Part shown: piece after piece, positions 28,138-37,899 of the stretch | How positions within the stretch are numbered: the stretch's first letter is position 1 | Layout: every line of letters starts with the position of its first letter | Origin: JAKVKY01 sp964293585 | GTDB lineage: Bacteria; Bacillota; Negativicutes; Acidaminococcales; Acidaminococcaceae | Direction of reading: 5' to 3' | NCBI GenBank assembly: GCA_964293585.1 | Contig: CAXYYS010000007.1 | Location: 1 to 64,000, forward strand | DNA length: 64,000 nucleotides | Program-made: the position numbers and the translations under genes | Notes under the pieces: model-generated | The model's database searches: none | What the model saw: the letters and a program-made list of their open reading frames with translations, nothing else | What the model was told of the DNA's origin: nothing

Positions 28138-28214
28138 CTGCACCTCTTTTCGTTTCTTCATGTTTCTTATTGTAACATATCCTGACAGTGAAAAAAAGCA
28201 TCCTGACACATAAA

Positions 28215-28246
28215 AAAACTGCAGGCGATCTAACGCCTGCAGTTTT
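28215..28246 (-). terminator. terminator of leuA
   Basis: Perfect 13-bp stem AAAACTGCAGGCG/CGCCTGCAGTTTT with a 6-nt loop; the minus strand continues in T. It lies 92 bp beyond the leuA stop. Confidence 0.8.
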
Positions 28247-28337
28247 TCTTTCCCTTATACTTTAGCAATCTTATTTTGCTTTATCTCTTTCCTGGCACCG
28301 CATTACCGGCGCACCTGTCTGCATTGTTACTTTTCCC

Positions 28338-30092
28338 TTATTTGTGGCTGGCAGTTTTCCGGGCCGCAACTTTTTTAGTTGTCTTTTTCCCGTTTGCCTT
28401 TTTTGTTAAATGTTGCTCTGCCCTATTGATAGCGCAAATAATGCCTAAAAGCGAGGCAACGTTAATATTGGCATGAATACCGACGCCGAAAATATGTCCG
28501 TCGCCGGGAACCTTGAGTTCGATGTAACAGATGGCTTTAGCATCGGACCCTTTAGAAATGGCATGCTCATTATAGTTTACAAAACCATAACCCTTAACTC
28601 CGATTTTGGCCAGGGCGTGGAAGAAAGCATCGATAGGACCGTTGCCTTTTCCTGTAACCAGTTGTTCCTGCCCATCCACGCTCACTTTTCCTTCAAAACG
28701 TGTCAGGATACTGCCATCATCCTCCGTCTGTTCGTTAAAACGCTGACTGTGCAGCTGATACTTACCGGTAAACTGTATGTACTCCCGATCAAAAAGTTCC
28801 ACAATCTGTTTGGCATTCAACTCGTCGCCATAAGTATCACTAGCTGCTTTTACCACTTTGCCAAATTCAGGTTGCATAGCTTTAGGAAGCACATAACCGC
28901 TGGCCTGCTCCAAGACAAATGCTGCACCGCCCTTGCCTGACTGGCTGTTAATCCTGATGATAGGTTCATATTCCCTGTGAATATCAGCAGGGTTAATAGT
29001 TAAATAAGGAACCTCCCAGCAGCTATCCTCATGATCTTTCATGTAATCGAAGCCCTTTTTGATAGCATCCTGGTGAGAACCGGAAAAAGCTGTGAAAGCC
29101 AGTTCACCCGCATAGGGCTGGCGCTCCGGCACCCGCATCTTGGTGCATTCCTCATACACTTTACGAATAGCCATAATGTTGCTGAAATCCAGTTTAGGAT
29201 CCACGCCCTGAGTATACATGTTTAAGGCCACGGTAACGATATCCAGATTACCTGTACGCTCGCCGTTGCCAAAGAGTGTACCCTCAATACGCTCCGCGCC
29301 AGCCAGCAGTGCCAATTCAGAACTGGCTACGCCCGATCCCCTGTCATTATGAGGATGGATGCTGATGATGGCCGCCTCACGGTGCGGCAGATGCTTACAA
29401 AAATATTCCACCTGGTCGGCGTAAGTATTCGCCGTACACATTTCCACAGTACTGGGTAGATTCAGGATGACAGGGTTTTTCTTGGTTGCACCCAGTGCCT
29501 TCATGACCTCTGCACAAATCTCCACAGCAAACTCCATCTCCGTGCCGGTAAAACTTTCTGGAGAATATTCGTAACGGATATGCATACCGCTACGCTTTAT
29601 TTCCATCTCCGTCAGCTGCCTGATTAATTCAGCCCCGGCCACAGCGATATCGATGATACCCTGGCGGTCTTTCTTAAATACCACCTTGCGCTGTAAGGTA
29701 GAAGTAGAATTATAAAAATGAACTATAACATTCTTGGCACCCTGAACTGCAGCAAAAGTTTTCTTAATCAGTTCCGGACGAGCCTGAACCAGTACCTGTA
29801 CCGTCACATCCTCCGGAATATAGTTTTGCTCAATCAGGGTTCGCAGTATCTCGTACTCTGTTTCATTGGCACTGGGAAAACCAACTTCAATTTCCTTAAA
29901 ACCAATCTTGGTCAACATCTGAAACATACGCAATTTTTCAGTCAGCTGCATGGGGGTGACCAGCGCCTGATTGCCGTCCCTCAAATCCACACTGCACCAA
30001 ACAGGTGCCTTGGTAATTTCTTTGTCCGGCCAATCCCTGTGTTCCAGTTTAATCTGCTTAAAAGGCAGATAGTTCTTACACGGTTTTTTCAT
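28338..30092 (-). CDS. leuA: 2-isopropylmalate synthase, long (type 2) form
   Basis: 584 residues; condenses acetyl-CoA with 2-oxoisovalerate, first step of leucine synthesis. The sequence matches the actinobacterial-type LeuA: APVWCSVDLRDGNQALVTPM (catalytic Arg/Asp of the DRE-TIM barrel), IEVGFPSANETEYE, HPHNDRGSGVASSELA (metal histidines), and a C-terminal regulatory domain (about 430-560) for leucine feedback. The tail (about 560-584) is Lys/Ala-rich and probably disordered. AGGAGG precedes the ATG, and a T-box leader controls it. Confidence 0.96.
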   Translation of the reverse strand: MKKPCKNYLPFKQIKLEHRDWPDKEITKAPVWCSVDLRDGNQALVTPMQLTEKLRMFQMLTKIGFKEIEVGFPSANETEYEILRTLIEQNYIPEDVTVQVLVQARPELIKKTFAAVQGAKNVIVHFYNSTSTLQRKVVFKKDRQGIIDIAVAGAELIRQLTEMEIKRSGMHIRYEYSPESFTGTEMEFAVEICAEVMKALGATKKNPVILNLPSTVEMCTANTYADQVEYFCKHLPHREAAIISIHPHNDRGSGVASSELALLAGAERIEGTLFGNGERTGNLDIVTVALNMYTQGVDPKLDFSNIMAIRKVYEECTKMRVPERQPYAGELAFTAFSGSHQDAIKKGFDYMKDHEDSCWEVPYLTINPADIHREYEPIIRINSQSGKGGAAFVLEQASGYVLPKAMQPEFGKVVKAASDTYGDELNAKQIVELFDREYIQFTGKYQLHSQRFNEQTEDDGSILTRFEGKVSVDGQEQLVTGKGNGPIDAFFHALAKIGVKGYGFVNYNEHAISKGSDAKAICYIELKVPGDGHIFGVGIHANINVASLLGIICAINRAEQHLTKKANGKKTTKKVAARKTASHK

Positions 30093-30121
30093 CTTATCCT
30101 CCTCTGACAGGGACGGTATAA

Positions 30122-30401
30122 AAAATCCCCGCCCCCTATACTAATGCATAGGGGCGGGGAATTATTCCACGCTGTACCACCCTAATTTAGTTGCACTAAA
30201 GCAACCCTTTCGGCCTCTAACAAGGCTCTGGCCATTAACGGCGCCAACCGTACCGCCCTACGTATCAGGCGTTCAACTCAGGGATCAGTATCCATAAGCT
30301 TCAGACTACCAGTTCGCACCTGCCACCGGCTCTCTTAAGTCTTCCTGCCTATCTTCTTCCCATCACAGTCTTTGTGGTAACAATATTTTGTTATTAAGAG
30401 C
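30122..30401 (-). ncRNA. T-box leader of leuA (leucine)
   Basis: The minus strand carries the T-box sequence AGGGTGGTACAGCGTGG (30183-30167) and then a strong terminator (GGGGCGGGG-type stem, 30160-30126, followed by TTTTTT). A stem I can be drawn with AGACT/AGTCT below an apical GCCGGTGG...GCGAACTGG region. The likely specifier is CTG (Leu), followed by A and then the lower-stem TCCC near 30282. Uncharged tRNA-Leu should stabilise the antiterminator and allow leuA transcription. Confidence 0.92.
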
Positions 30402-30429
30402 ATTATAACACTTTCACACGACCTGTCAA
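30402..30429 (-). promoter_or_regulatory. promoter of the leuA T-box transcript, overlapping a stop codon
   Basis: Perfect TTGACA (30429-30424) and TATAAT (30407-30402), spacer 16 bp. The TGA inside the -35 is the stop codon of the HD-GYP gene. Confidence 0.8.
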
Positions 30430-31646
30430 GCTCCTTTTGCCATAGTCTGTGCAAAAACCTTGTCAATATCCTCGGTAATCTGCCGGTCTATCTTACCGGC
30501 TGCCACCATATCCCGCATCATCTTCAGGGTACTGGCATGACTAAAAGGCTTCTTATACGGACGTGCCTCAGTCAGCGCCTGGTAGATATCAATACAACAC
30601 AGCAACCTCTGGTTATGATCAAGCTGATCGCCTTTCGTCCCGAACGGATAGCCGCTGCCATCCAGTTTCTCATGGTGGGCACAGGCCCAGCTGCAAATCT
30701 CTTCAAATCCCTGAATCTTGGATAAAATCTTATAAGAATATAGGGCATGTTCTTTCATCTTTTGGAACTCTGCCGGTTCTAACTTACCAGGTTTTTCCAG
30801 GATAGAATTAGGTATAGCCAGCTTGCCGATATCATGGAAAGCTCCAGCAATATACAAGGTATTCACCTTAACCGGATCATAGCCATAAAACCTGCCCATT
30901 TTTTCCACCTTGTCAGCAATCTCCATAGAATGACGGCAGGTAAAACTGCTCTTATTATCAATAATCTTGGCAAAAAATTAGGCTAAATGCCGAATATCAG
31001 CTAGAGAATAATCCACAGTTCGCTCCGGAACTGTCCGGGCCAGACTCTGATCAATATTTTCGTCCAGCAATTCCGTAAAATTATTACAAGTAAAAATATC
31101 ATGGAACAAATCTTCCAGGGACGCCGGAAACCGTTTACCCCTGGATGTCGCCAGGAACTTTTCCACCTGGGCGGCCTTCTCAGGATAAGAACGCCCAAGT
31201 TGGCAGCTCAGGTCCAGGATATCCGCCAGATGGATATACATGGCCAACGGCGGTATCTCCTCGCCTTTTTTTCCTGCAGGACCTGTGCCATCCAAATTCT
31301 CATGATGATAAAGAATAATATTGTGCATATCCGTTTGAAAGGGAAAGTCCCGCACATTATTTTCACCTAATTCGCAATGCTTACCCAGGGCATCAGCGGC
31401 ATGTTCACCGGGCGTGAGACTACTCAGCTCCGTCCGCACCGTTTCCGCCAGAGCATTATCATGGAGAATGGCGCAGGCCACTAAATCAATCAGCCGTTCC
31501 CCCGCAAAGCCCCTGGCCTGGGCTAACTTAAAGGTAATATAGGCAACACGTTTAGCATGGTTCGTCGTCACGCCCAGTACTTCTTGTTCCACACAGTCTA
31601 AACCGAAAGACGCAGCGTATAAGATGCTGTTAAAATTAACCCGCAC
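30426..31646 (-). pseudogene. tandem HD-GYP phosphodiesterase-type gene interrupted by an in-frame TAA
   Basis: Reading from GTG 31646 gives a first HD-GYP-like unit with altered motifs (LHDNAL, HHENLDGTGP). It stops at TAA 30980-30978 (codon 223). The same frame continues without a shift into FFAKIIDNKSSFTCRHS and a second, canonical HD-GYP unit (FHDIGKL, HHEKLDGSGYPFG), ending at 30426. The continuation before the next ATG (30926) includes the conserved RHS histidine, so coding clearly bridges the stop. HD-GYP proteins hydrolyse cyclic di-nucleotides. Either the gene is broken, the halves work separately, or the stop is read through. The GTG lies directly after the permease stop (TAAGTG) with AGAGGTG upstream. 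Confidence 0.88.
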
Positions 31647-33017
31647 TTACGCTTCACCTCTTCCACCTCTGCCGATATTTAAAATCTTACCCAAGAACAT
31701 CACGCAGGCAAAAACTACCAGGTAACCAGCCATCTCCTTGCTGTGAGCGTAAAATGCCGCCACCACCATGAAGACAGAGCACAGAATAGCCAGAACCGGC
31801 ATCAAACGTCCCTTAAAGAAACTCAAATCCTTTTCCTTCAACATCATTTTGACGAAAATAGGAATATACATAGCATAAACCGTCACGATGGGCAGCTCAC
31901 TACTATCAAAACTGAGCCAGCCGAACCAGGGATGCTGTACCAGGTTGGCGCCGTAGAAAAATACCAGCCAGAATCCGGCTAACAACAAACCGATGATAGA
32001 AGCATTGGTAGGCATATTGGTAATCCGATCCACGGTCTGGAACATATGTGGATCAGGACCCATATCCCGCACGGAAAGCGCATACAAACCGCGCACGCAG
32101 CCCATCATCAAGCCGTTTAAAGTTCCCAGGCAGCTGATAACCACAAACACGAACAGGACCGTACCGGCCACATTGCTGAACACGGACATAAAGGCAATCT
32201 TGGCGCCCTGCTCGCCGCTCTTCATCATCACGGCGTTCTGCACGGTGCCGGCCAGACCGATGTAATATAAAATATAAATAAGTACGATAAACAAGGTGCC
32301 GAAAGTTAAAGCCTTGGGCAGATTTTCCTTGGCGTTTTCCAGCTCCGCGTTAATAGCCGTGGCAATAATCCAGCCCTCGTAAGCAAACGCCGTAGCTACC
32401 ACCGCCGTAAAGATAGGATATTCCGTGGTAGCTTTGGTCACCGAGGCCGCCGTAAAGTTTTGCACCAGCACACCGCTGGACAAACCTACGATAGTACCTA
32501 CGATAGCCATCAAAAAAAGCGGCACCAGTTTAATCACCGTAGTGGAAACCTGGAACTTACCTGCCAGCCGCGGTGATAAAACATTCACCACGAAGGACAT
32601 GACCAGGAAGAACCAGGAAATGGTCATGGCTTCCGCCCCCACGATGTTCAGACCCAGCAGCACGCACAAATACCTGGCGCTGACCCAGGCCAATACTGAG
32701 GTTAAAGTTGGGTAATACACAGTGGCAAAAAACCAGCCCACGTAATAGCTATACTTTTTACCCATGGTCACTTCAGCATAATCTACTACGCCGCTGACCC
32801 TTTCATACCGGGTAGCCATCACCGAAAACACATACGCACAAATAACCATGATGGCGCCGCCGATGAGCCAGGCCAGGATGCCTTTTGGTAAATCGCCACC
32901 GGTAGCATTCAAAATCTTTTCCGCTTTAAAAAATACGCCGCTGCCGATAACGATACCGATTACCATCGCTACTGCCGTGGCCAGGCCGTATTTTTTATGT
33001 AACACGGACTCATTCAT
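31647..33017 (-). CDS. APC-family amino-acid permease
   Basis: 456 residues with about 12 membrane segments; the first contains the APC signature IGIVIGSGVFF. Conserved ATAFAYEGWIIA sits in the sixth segment. It is likely an amino-acid/H+ symporter or antiporter; the substrate is not readable. AAAGGAGG precedes the ATG. The HD-GYP gene begins at the base after its stop codon, so they share an mRNA. Confidence 0.92.
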   Translation of the reverse strand: MNESVLHKKYGLATAVAMVIGIVIGSGVFFKAEKILNATGGDLPKGILAWLIGGAIMVICAYVFSVMATRYERVSGVVDYAEVTMGKKYSYYVGWFFATVYYPTLTSVLAWVSARYLCVLLGLNIVGAEAMTISWFFLVMSFVVNVLSPRLAGKFQVSTTVIKLVPLFLMAIVGTIVGLSSGVLVQNFTAASVTKATTEYPIFTAVVATAFAYEGWIIATAINAELENAKENLPKALTFGTLFIVLIYILYYIGLAGTVQNAVMMKSGEQGAKIAFMSVFSNVAGTVLFVFVVISCLGTLNGLMMGCVRGLYALSVRDMGPDPHMFQTVDRITNMPTNASIIGLLLAGFWLVFFYGANLVQHPWFGWLSFDSSELPIVTVYAMYIPIFVKMMLKEKDLSFFKGRLMPVLAILCSVFMVVAAFYAHSKEMAGYLVVFACVMFLGKILNIGRGGRGEA

Positions 33018-33108
33018 AGAACTTCCTCCTTTGACATCTACATCGTCGTAGACACAATCTTACATATTAGATATTTTATCACAAGTTGTGTAAGAAAGGA
33101 ATATGGAT

Positions 33109-33137
33109 TTGACCATCCCTGCCTCTAACCGTATAAT
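33109..33137 (+). promoter_or_regulatory. sigma-70 promoter of the CNNM/CorC-like gene
   Basis: TTGACC (33109-33114) and perfect TATAAT (33132-33137), spacer 17 bp, 28 bp before ATG 33165. Confidence 0.75.
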
Positions 33138-33164
33138 AGAAACACAAAGGAGAAAGATATCCGT

Positions 33165-34442
33165 ATGGAAAATAGTTTTTTCAGCATCCATTTTTATATA
33201 GTTCTTTTAGTCATTCTGCTCAGTTGTTCCGCTTTTTTTTCTGCGGCCGAAACAGCTTTAACCAGCTGCAGCCGCATCCGGCTCAAGCAAATGCTGCTGG
33301 ACGGCAACAAACGGGCAGGTACGGTTTTATATTTAATTGCCAATTATGACAATGCTCTTTCCACTATTCTCATAGGCAACAATGTAGTGAACATTGGATC
33401 GGCATCTATTGCCACCGTGCTCTTTATCCAGCTCTTCGGACATGCTGAGCTTGCACTTTCCACCGCGGTCATGACTATCCTGGTCCTGGTCTTTGGTGAG
33501 ATTACCCCGAAAAGCCTGGCCAAGGAAAAACCTGAAGCTTTTGCTCTGACAGCAGCGCCTCTCTTAAAATTTTTAATGCGTCTTCTAACTCCTGTTAACT
33601 TCCTTTTCATGCGTTTAAAAGATTTGCTGCGCAAATTTTTAAATACCAAAGAAACCAGTCGGCACGGCATCACAGAAGACGAACTCAAAGTAATCGTGGA
33701 CGAAGTTCAAAGTCAGGGAACTATCAATCGGGATGAAAGTACCCTGATCAAATCCGCCATTGAGTTTGACGATATCCGGGTCAAAGAAATTCTGACGCCA
33801 CGTGTGGATATGGTTTTTTGTAATATTGATGACAGCAATGCCTCCATCCTTCGGACTTTTTCCAGCCATGGTTTTTCACGACTGCCAGTCTATGACGAAG
33901 ATGAAGAAAATATCATCGGCATCATCCATGCTAAAGATTTTTATGATGCCTACGTTAAAGATCACAAATTTAAACTGCCCGGTATTTTAAAAGATATCGT
34001 ATATGTCCATCGCATGACCAAGATTTCCCTGGTCTTAAAAAATATGCAGCGAGCCAAAGTACAGATGGCCATCGTCATCGATAGTTATGGCAGCGTTGCC
34101 GGCCTGGTCACAATTGAAGACATTATTGAAGAACTCGTAGGCGAAATTTGGGATGAACATGATGAAGCCATCTCCGTTTTTCATAAAATCGGCAAAGACC
34201 GGTACCTGGTCAATTGCGACTCCCTGGGCCGTAATGCCAGCCTGCATGAACTTTTTGAATATATGCATCTGGACTTTGACCGCTACGATTTAGAAAATCA
34301 ACCCATCAGCGGCTGGGTAGTTGCTTCACTGGGAGAAATTCCGGAAAAGGGAGACCGGTTTACTTATCGTAACCTGGATATTTCCGTGAACAAGACTAAT
34401 CAGAACCGGGTCCTGGAAATCATCGTCCTGGTACACAGATAA
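33165..34442 (+). CDS. CNNM/CorC-type membrane protein (hemolysin family, DUF21-CBS-CorC_HlyC)
   Basis: 425 residues. The N-terminal DUF21 membrane domain (about 1-190; SAFFSAAETALTSCSRIRLK, FGEITPKSLAKE) is followed by a CBS pair (about 205-330; LTPRVDMV, SRLPVYDED, VVIDSYGSVAG-like block) and a C-terminal CorC_HlyC domain. The family is linked to Mg2+/Co2+ efflux. AAAGGAG precedes the ATG. It is monocistronic and ends at a terminator. Confidence 0.93.
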   Translation: MENSFFSIHFYIVLLVILLSCSAFFSAAETALTSCSRIRLKQMLLDGNKRAGTVLYLIANYDNALSTILIGNNVVNIGSASIATVLFIQLFGHAELALSTAVMTILVLVFGEITPKSLAKEKPEAFALTAAPLLKFLMRLLTPVNFLFMRLKDLLRKFLNTKETSRHGITEDELKVIVDEVQSQGTINRDESTLIKSAIEFDDIRVKEILTPRVDMVFCNIDDSNASILRTFSSHGFSRLPVYDEDEENIIGIIHAKDFYDAYVKDHKFKLPGILKDIVYVHRMTKISLVLKNMQRAKVQMAIVIDSYGSVAGLVTIEDIIEELVGEIWDEHDEAISVFHKIGKDRYLVNCDSLGRNASLHELFEYMHLDFDRYDLENQPISGWVVASLGEIPEKGDRFTYRNLDISVNKTNQNRVLEIIVLVHR

Positions 34443-34460
34443 ATAAAGTAAAAAACAAGA

Positions 34461-34505
34461 GCGTCTTCCTGGTAAAAATCTACCACGGGAGACGCCCTTT
34501 TTACT
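34461..34505. terminator. terminator shared by convergent genes
   Basis: Imperfect stem GCGTCTTCCTGGTA/TACCACGGGAGACGC followed by CCCTTTTTA on the + strand; the minus side continues GTTTTTTAC. Confidence 0.8.
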
Positions 34506-34524
34506 TGAAGTTCTATAGTACTCG

Positions 34525-37179
34525 TTACTTATTTGTAGGATCCGTATGTCCAAAGACCTGGTCACGTATAATCTTGCGCAGCAGGTCCACTACAACCATA
34601 GTCAGAGAAATTACGACAACCGTTGTCCATTCCTGTGCCGTCAACGGTGCCGTACGCAGTACTCGCCCGCCGATATAGGTCATCAGTACCTGAATGGCCA
34701 CGATAAGAAGCATCACATTAATAAAAGCTTTATTCTTACCCAGATGATCCAATAAGTTTAAACCTGCTACCCGGACATTGAAACCATTAGCCACTGCCAT
34801 AAAGATATACACACAGAAGAAACCCGTGTATGTGTAGATATGGTTAGGCGCATCACGGAACAGATGATCGATGAAACTGCTCTTATAGAAAGCAATGGCG
34901 ATAGCAGTCATATACAGGCCGCCGGTGACAAAACTTACCAACATGCCCCGGCTGATAATCGGCGCACTGCGTTCCTTAGGCTTTTCCTGGAGATATTTTT
35001 CCAGGGCAGGCTCACCGCCAAAAGCCAGAGCTGCCAAAGTATCCATGACCAGGTTGATCCAAAGGATCTGTACGATGGTCAGCGGTTTATCAATGTTCAG
35101 GAACGGCGCTAAGAAGTTAATCAGCACCGCAGAGAAATTAATGGTCAGCTGGAAAGTGATGAATTTGCAGATAGAATTATAAATAGTTCGACCATACAAG
35201 ATGGCTTTCTTAATACTGAGGAAATTGTCATCCAAGATAACGATATCGCCAGCCTCTTTGGCTACTTCCGTGCCGCTACCCATGGCAAAACCTACATCCG
35301 CACGTTTCAGTGCCGGAGAATCATTCACACCATCGCCGGTCATACCTACTACCAGGTTTAATTCCTGAGATAGGCGCACCAAACGCAGTTTATCTAAGGG
35401 CAGAGCCCTGGCTACTACCCGTAGCTGGCGCAACTGCAACTTAACCTCATCATCGGTCATAGCGGCCAGGTCGTCCGTGTTCCAGACCAGTTCTTCCGGA
35501 TGACGCAGGATACCGGCGTCCTTAGCAATCGCTACAGCTGTTTCCTTGCGATCACCGGTAATCATGACCAGCTGCACGCCCGCTTCCTGCACCGCTTTCA
35601 CCGCTTCAATTGCTTCCTGCCGTACCTCGTCCCTGATAGCCAGGATACCTATCAGGGTCAAACCGTGTTCCGGCAATGGTTCTTTTTCAGCCAAGCTATG
35701 TTCATAAGTACACAAAGCCAGCATACGAATAGCCTTGCCTGCCAGTTCCACCATCCGTTTTTCCAGGATATCTTTTGCTTCCTGAGTAAGCGGCTGCCTG
35801 GTACCATCCGGACACCAGTAGTGGTCTGCAAAGCGTACCAGTTTTTCCGGAGCGCCCTCCACCAGGCAGTAAGGCGCCTCGCCTTCTACCCCTACCTTGG
35901 CCCAGGAATATTTTCGGGCGCTGTTGAAAGGAGTAAAGCTGAGCCGGGCCAAAGCTTTCTGCGGCCGGCTGCTACCCAGATAAGCATTCAAGGCCCGTTC
36001 CGTCATATTGCCGCCCACAATCTTGCCTTCAGCAAACACCGCTGAGGTATTAAACAGCACATTCTCACCGGTCAGTTCCTGAAGCAATGGCGGCAACATC
36101 CCAAAACTAGGATACTCCGCCAGATCTCCGGCAATAAATTTTACCACTTCCAGATGACCGCGGGTAATGGTACCCGTCTTATCTGTAAAGAGGATGTTAA
36201 GACTGCCGGCGGTTTCAATACCTACCAGTTTACGCACCAGCACATTATCCCGCAACATCTTCTTCATATTTAACGAAGAAACGATGGCTACCATTAAGGG
36301 CAGACCTTCCGGCACCGCCACCACGATGATAATCACTGCCAGGATGATGGCCTGAACCAAATCTTCCACCACTTGAGACATATTCGCAGTATAAGGACCC
36401 CAGCCGCCGGCCTGGCTCATCCAGTGCAACATCACGGCCACAGCGATAACCACACCGCCAATATAACCAAAATAACTGATCTGTTTAGCCAGGTGTTTCA
36501 GTTTTAATTTTAAAGGGCTGTCGCGCTCCGCATCTTTCAGTTCCTGAGTCAGCTGGCCATAAACGCTGGCATCTCCCACCCTTACTACTTCAAGGACACC
36601 CTGACCATCTACTACAACGCTGCCACGATAAACACGATATGGATTCAAAAAATCCACTTTTTCGTCCCAATGAAAAGCGGGTGCCGCCAAAAGCTTATGG
36701 GTTTCTTCACTTTCACCGTTCAGGGCCGCCTGGTCCACCTTAATATCGCCCTCAACCAAAATGCCGTCTGCCGGAATCTTGTCGCCGGATTCCAGGATGA
36801 TTGCATCGCCGACCACGATATCGTCAATAGCTACTTCTACCGGTTCCCCGTCCCGCCAAACTTTACAACGAATCCGGCTGGCTTCCTCCTGTAACTTTTG
36901 AAAAGCATTTTCGTTACTGAATTCCGAATACGTAGAAACAAAAGTAGCCAAGATGATGGCCACAAAAATTCCCACCGTCTCAATCCAATCGCCGTGTCCC
37001 ATAAAGACAAAACAAGCATTGACCAGCAATGCCAGTATTAAAATCCTGATGATTGGATCCTGAAAATTCCCCAGCAGCTTATCCCAAAATGTTTCCCTGG
37101 GTGGCTGCGTTAAAGCGTTAGAGCCAAAATTCTTTAAAGAATCACGTGCTTGCTCGCTAGTAAGTCCAAATTCTCGCAT
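34525..37179 (-). CDS. P-type Ca2+-transporting ATPase
   Basis: 884 residues, P2-type cation pump. An N-terminal cation-ATPase domain (FGLTSEQARDSLKNFGSNAL) is followed by the actuator loop LNGESEE and phosphorylated Asp333 in FTDKTGTITRG. The hinge is MTGDGVNDSPALKRADVGFAMG. About ten membrane helices are present; M4 holds VPEGLPL and M6 NLVMDTLAAL, the calcium-site residues. The sequence is closer to PMCA/bacterial calcium ATPases than to KdpB or copper pumps, and there are no N-terminal metal-binding CXXC motifs. AGGAGG precedes the ATG. Confidence 0.94.
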   Translation of the reverse strand: MREFGLTSEQARDSLKNFGSNALTQPPRETFWDKLLGNFQDPIIRILILALLVNACFVFMGHGDWIETVGIFVAIILATFVSTYSEFSNENAFQKLQEEASRIRCKVWRDGEPVEVAIDDIVVGDAIILESGDKIPADGILVEGDIKVDQAALNGESEETHKLLAAPAFHWDEKVDFLNPYRVYRGSVVVDGQGVLEVVRVGDASVYGQLTQELKDAERDSPLKLKLKHLAKQISYFGYIGGVVIAVAVMLHWMSQAGGWGPYTANMSQVVEDLVQAIILAVIIIVVAVPEGLPLMVAIVSSLNMKKMLRDNVLVRKLVGIETAGSLNILFTDKTGTITRGHLEVVKFIAGDLAEYPSFGMLPPLLQELTGENVLFNTSAVFAEGKIVGGNMTERALNAYLGSSRPQKALARLSFTPFNSARKYSWAKVGVEGEAPYCLVEGAPEKLVRFADHYWCPDGTRQPLTQEAKDILEKRMVELAGKAIRMLALCTYEHSLAEKEPLPEHGLTLIGILAIRDEVRQEAIEAVKAVQEAGVQLVMITGDRKETAVAIAKDAGILRHPEELVWNTDDLAAMTDDEVKLQLRQLRVVARALPLDKLRLVRLSQELNLVVGMTGDGVNDSPALKRADVGFAMGSGTEVAKEAGDIVILDDNFLSIKKAILYGRTIYNSICKFITFQLTINFSAVLINFLAPFLNIDKPLTIVQILWINLVMDTLAALAFGGEPALEKYLQEKPKERSAPIISRGMLVSFVTGGLYMTAIAIAFYKSSFIDHLFRDAPNHIYTYTGFFCVYIFMAVANGFNVRVAGLNLLDHLGKNKAFINVMLLIVAIQVLMTYIGGRVLRTAPLTAQEWTTVVVISLTMVVVDLLRKIIRDQVFGHTDPTNK

Positions 37180-37223
37180 ATGGTTCCTCCTGTAAAAAGT
37201 AGTGACTTTTAGAAAAAATTAAA

Positions 37224-37253
37224 AAGCTGCACTGAAGTATTTCAGTGCAGCTT
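37224..37253 (-). terminator. terminator of the YbjN-like gene
   Basis: Stem AAGCTGCACTGAA/TTCAGTGCAGCTT with minus-strand continuation TTTAATTTTTTC. It separates the small gene from the calcium ATPase. Confidence 0.85.
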
Positions 37254-37266
37254 GGATTAATCGCAT

Positions 37267-37707
37267 TTAGTTCCCCCAAATCTTGGCCATCAGACCGGCA
37301 TATTCATCGTTAAGATGTCTCAGGATCACGTCCAAGACAATCTGCACCATTTGCGGCTCAAAACCTTCCGGCGTGCTGGCGATACAACTATCCAAACAAA
37401 TATTATTGGCATCATCTACATAATATTTGAAAACCTTAAACCGTTTATTCATGGCATTCAGATGCTCGATAACCAGAGCCTTATTTTCCTCTGTTACCTT
37501 GCCGTGGCTAACAAGAACCTGAATCATCGTATAGATAGTGTCATCTACTACCACCATGGTAGGCAGATTATCACCTTTTTCTTCCATATGGGCGCGGTAA
37601 ATTACCGTGTGCACCGGACTGGCTTTCTCATTCAGTTCTTCTTTTTGGAAACAGGTAATCTTATTGTCGACAAAAAACTTATCCAGAGCTTCGGCTTTCT
37701 TATTCAT
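37267..37707 (-). CDS. YbjN-like small cytoplasmic protein
   Basis: 146 residues, no signal or membrane segment. The order helix-strand with MVVVDDTIYTMIQVLVSHGKV, a helix (NKALVIEHLNAMNKRF), the strand FKYYVDDANNICLDSCI and a C-terminal helix recalls the YbjN/type III secretion-chaperone-like fold. That is a pattern judgement only. GAGGTG precedes the ATG. Function unknown. Confidence 0.7.
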   Translation of the reverse strand: MNKKAEALDKFFVDNKITCFQKEELNEKASPVHTVIYRAHMEEKGDNLPTMVVVDDTIYTMIQVLVSHGKVTEENKALVIEHLNAMNKRFKVFKYYVDDANNICLDSCIASTPEGFEPQMVQIVLDVILRHLNDEYAGLMAKIWGN

Positions 37708-37899
37708 AGGTACACCTCTCTAAATTTTTATTATAACTAAGAAAAACACACAATAAACACATTCATATGGTAATTATATCTTAAAAACCAAATTTTGTAT
37801 AGTAACTTTTCTTTCCCATCTAAATAATTTCTTTATCTCAAGATATACCTTAAGCTGTTTTCCACCGTCGTAAATAATTTTTAAAAGGAGAACTATATC

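Noticed and set aside
30975..30980. Programmed recoding of the HD-GYP stop
   Set aside because: The codon is TAA (not a selenocysteine or pyrrolysine codon) and no readthrough structure was evident, so a nonsense mutation is simpler.
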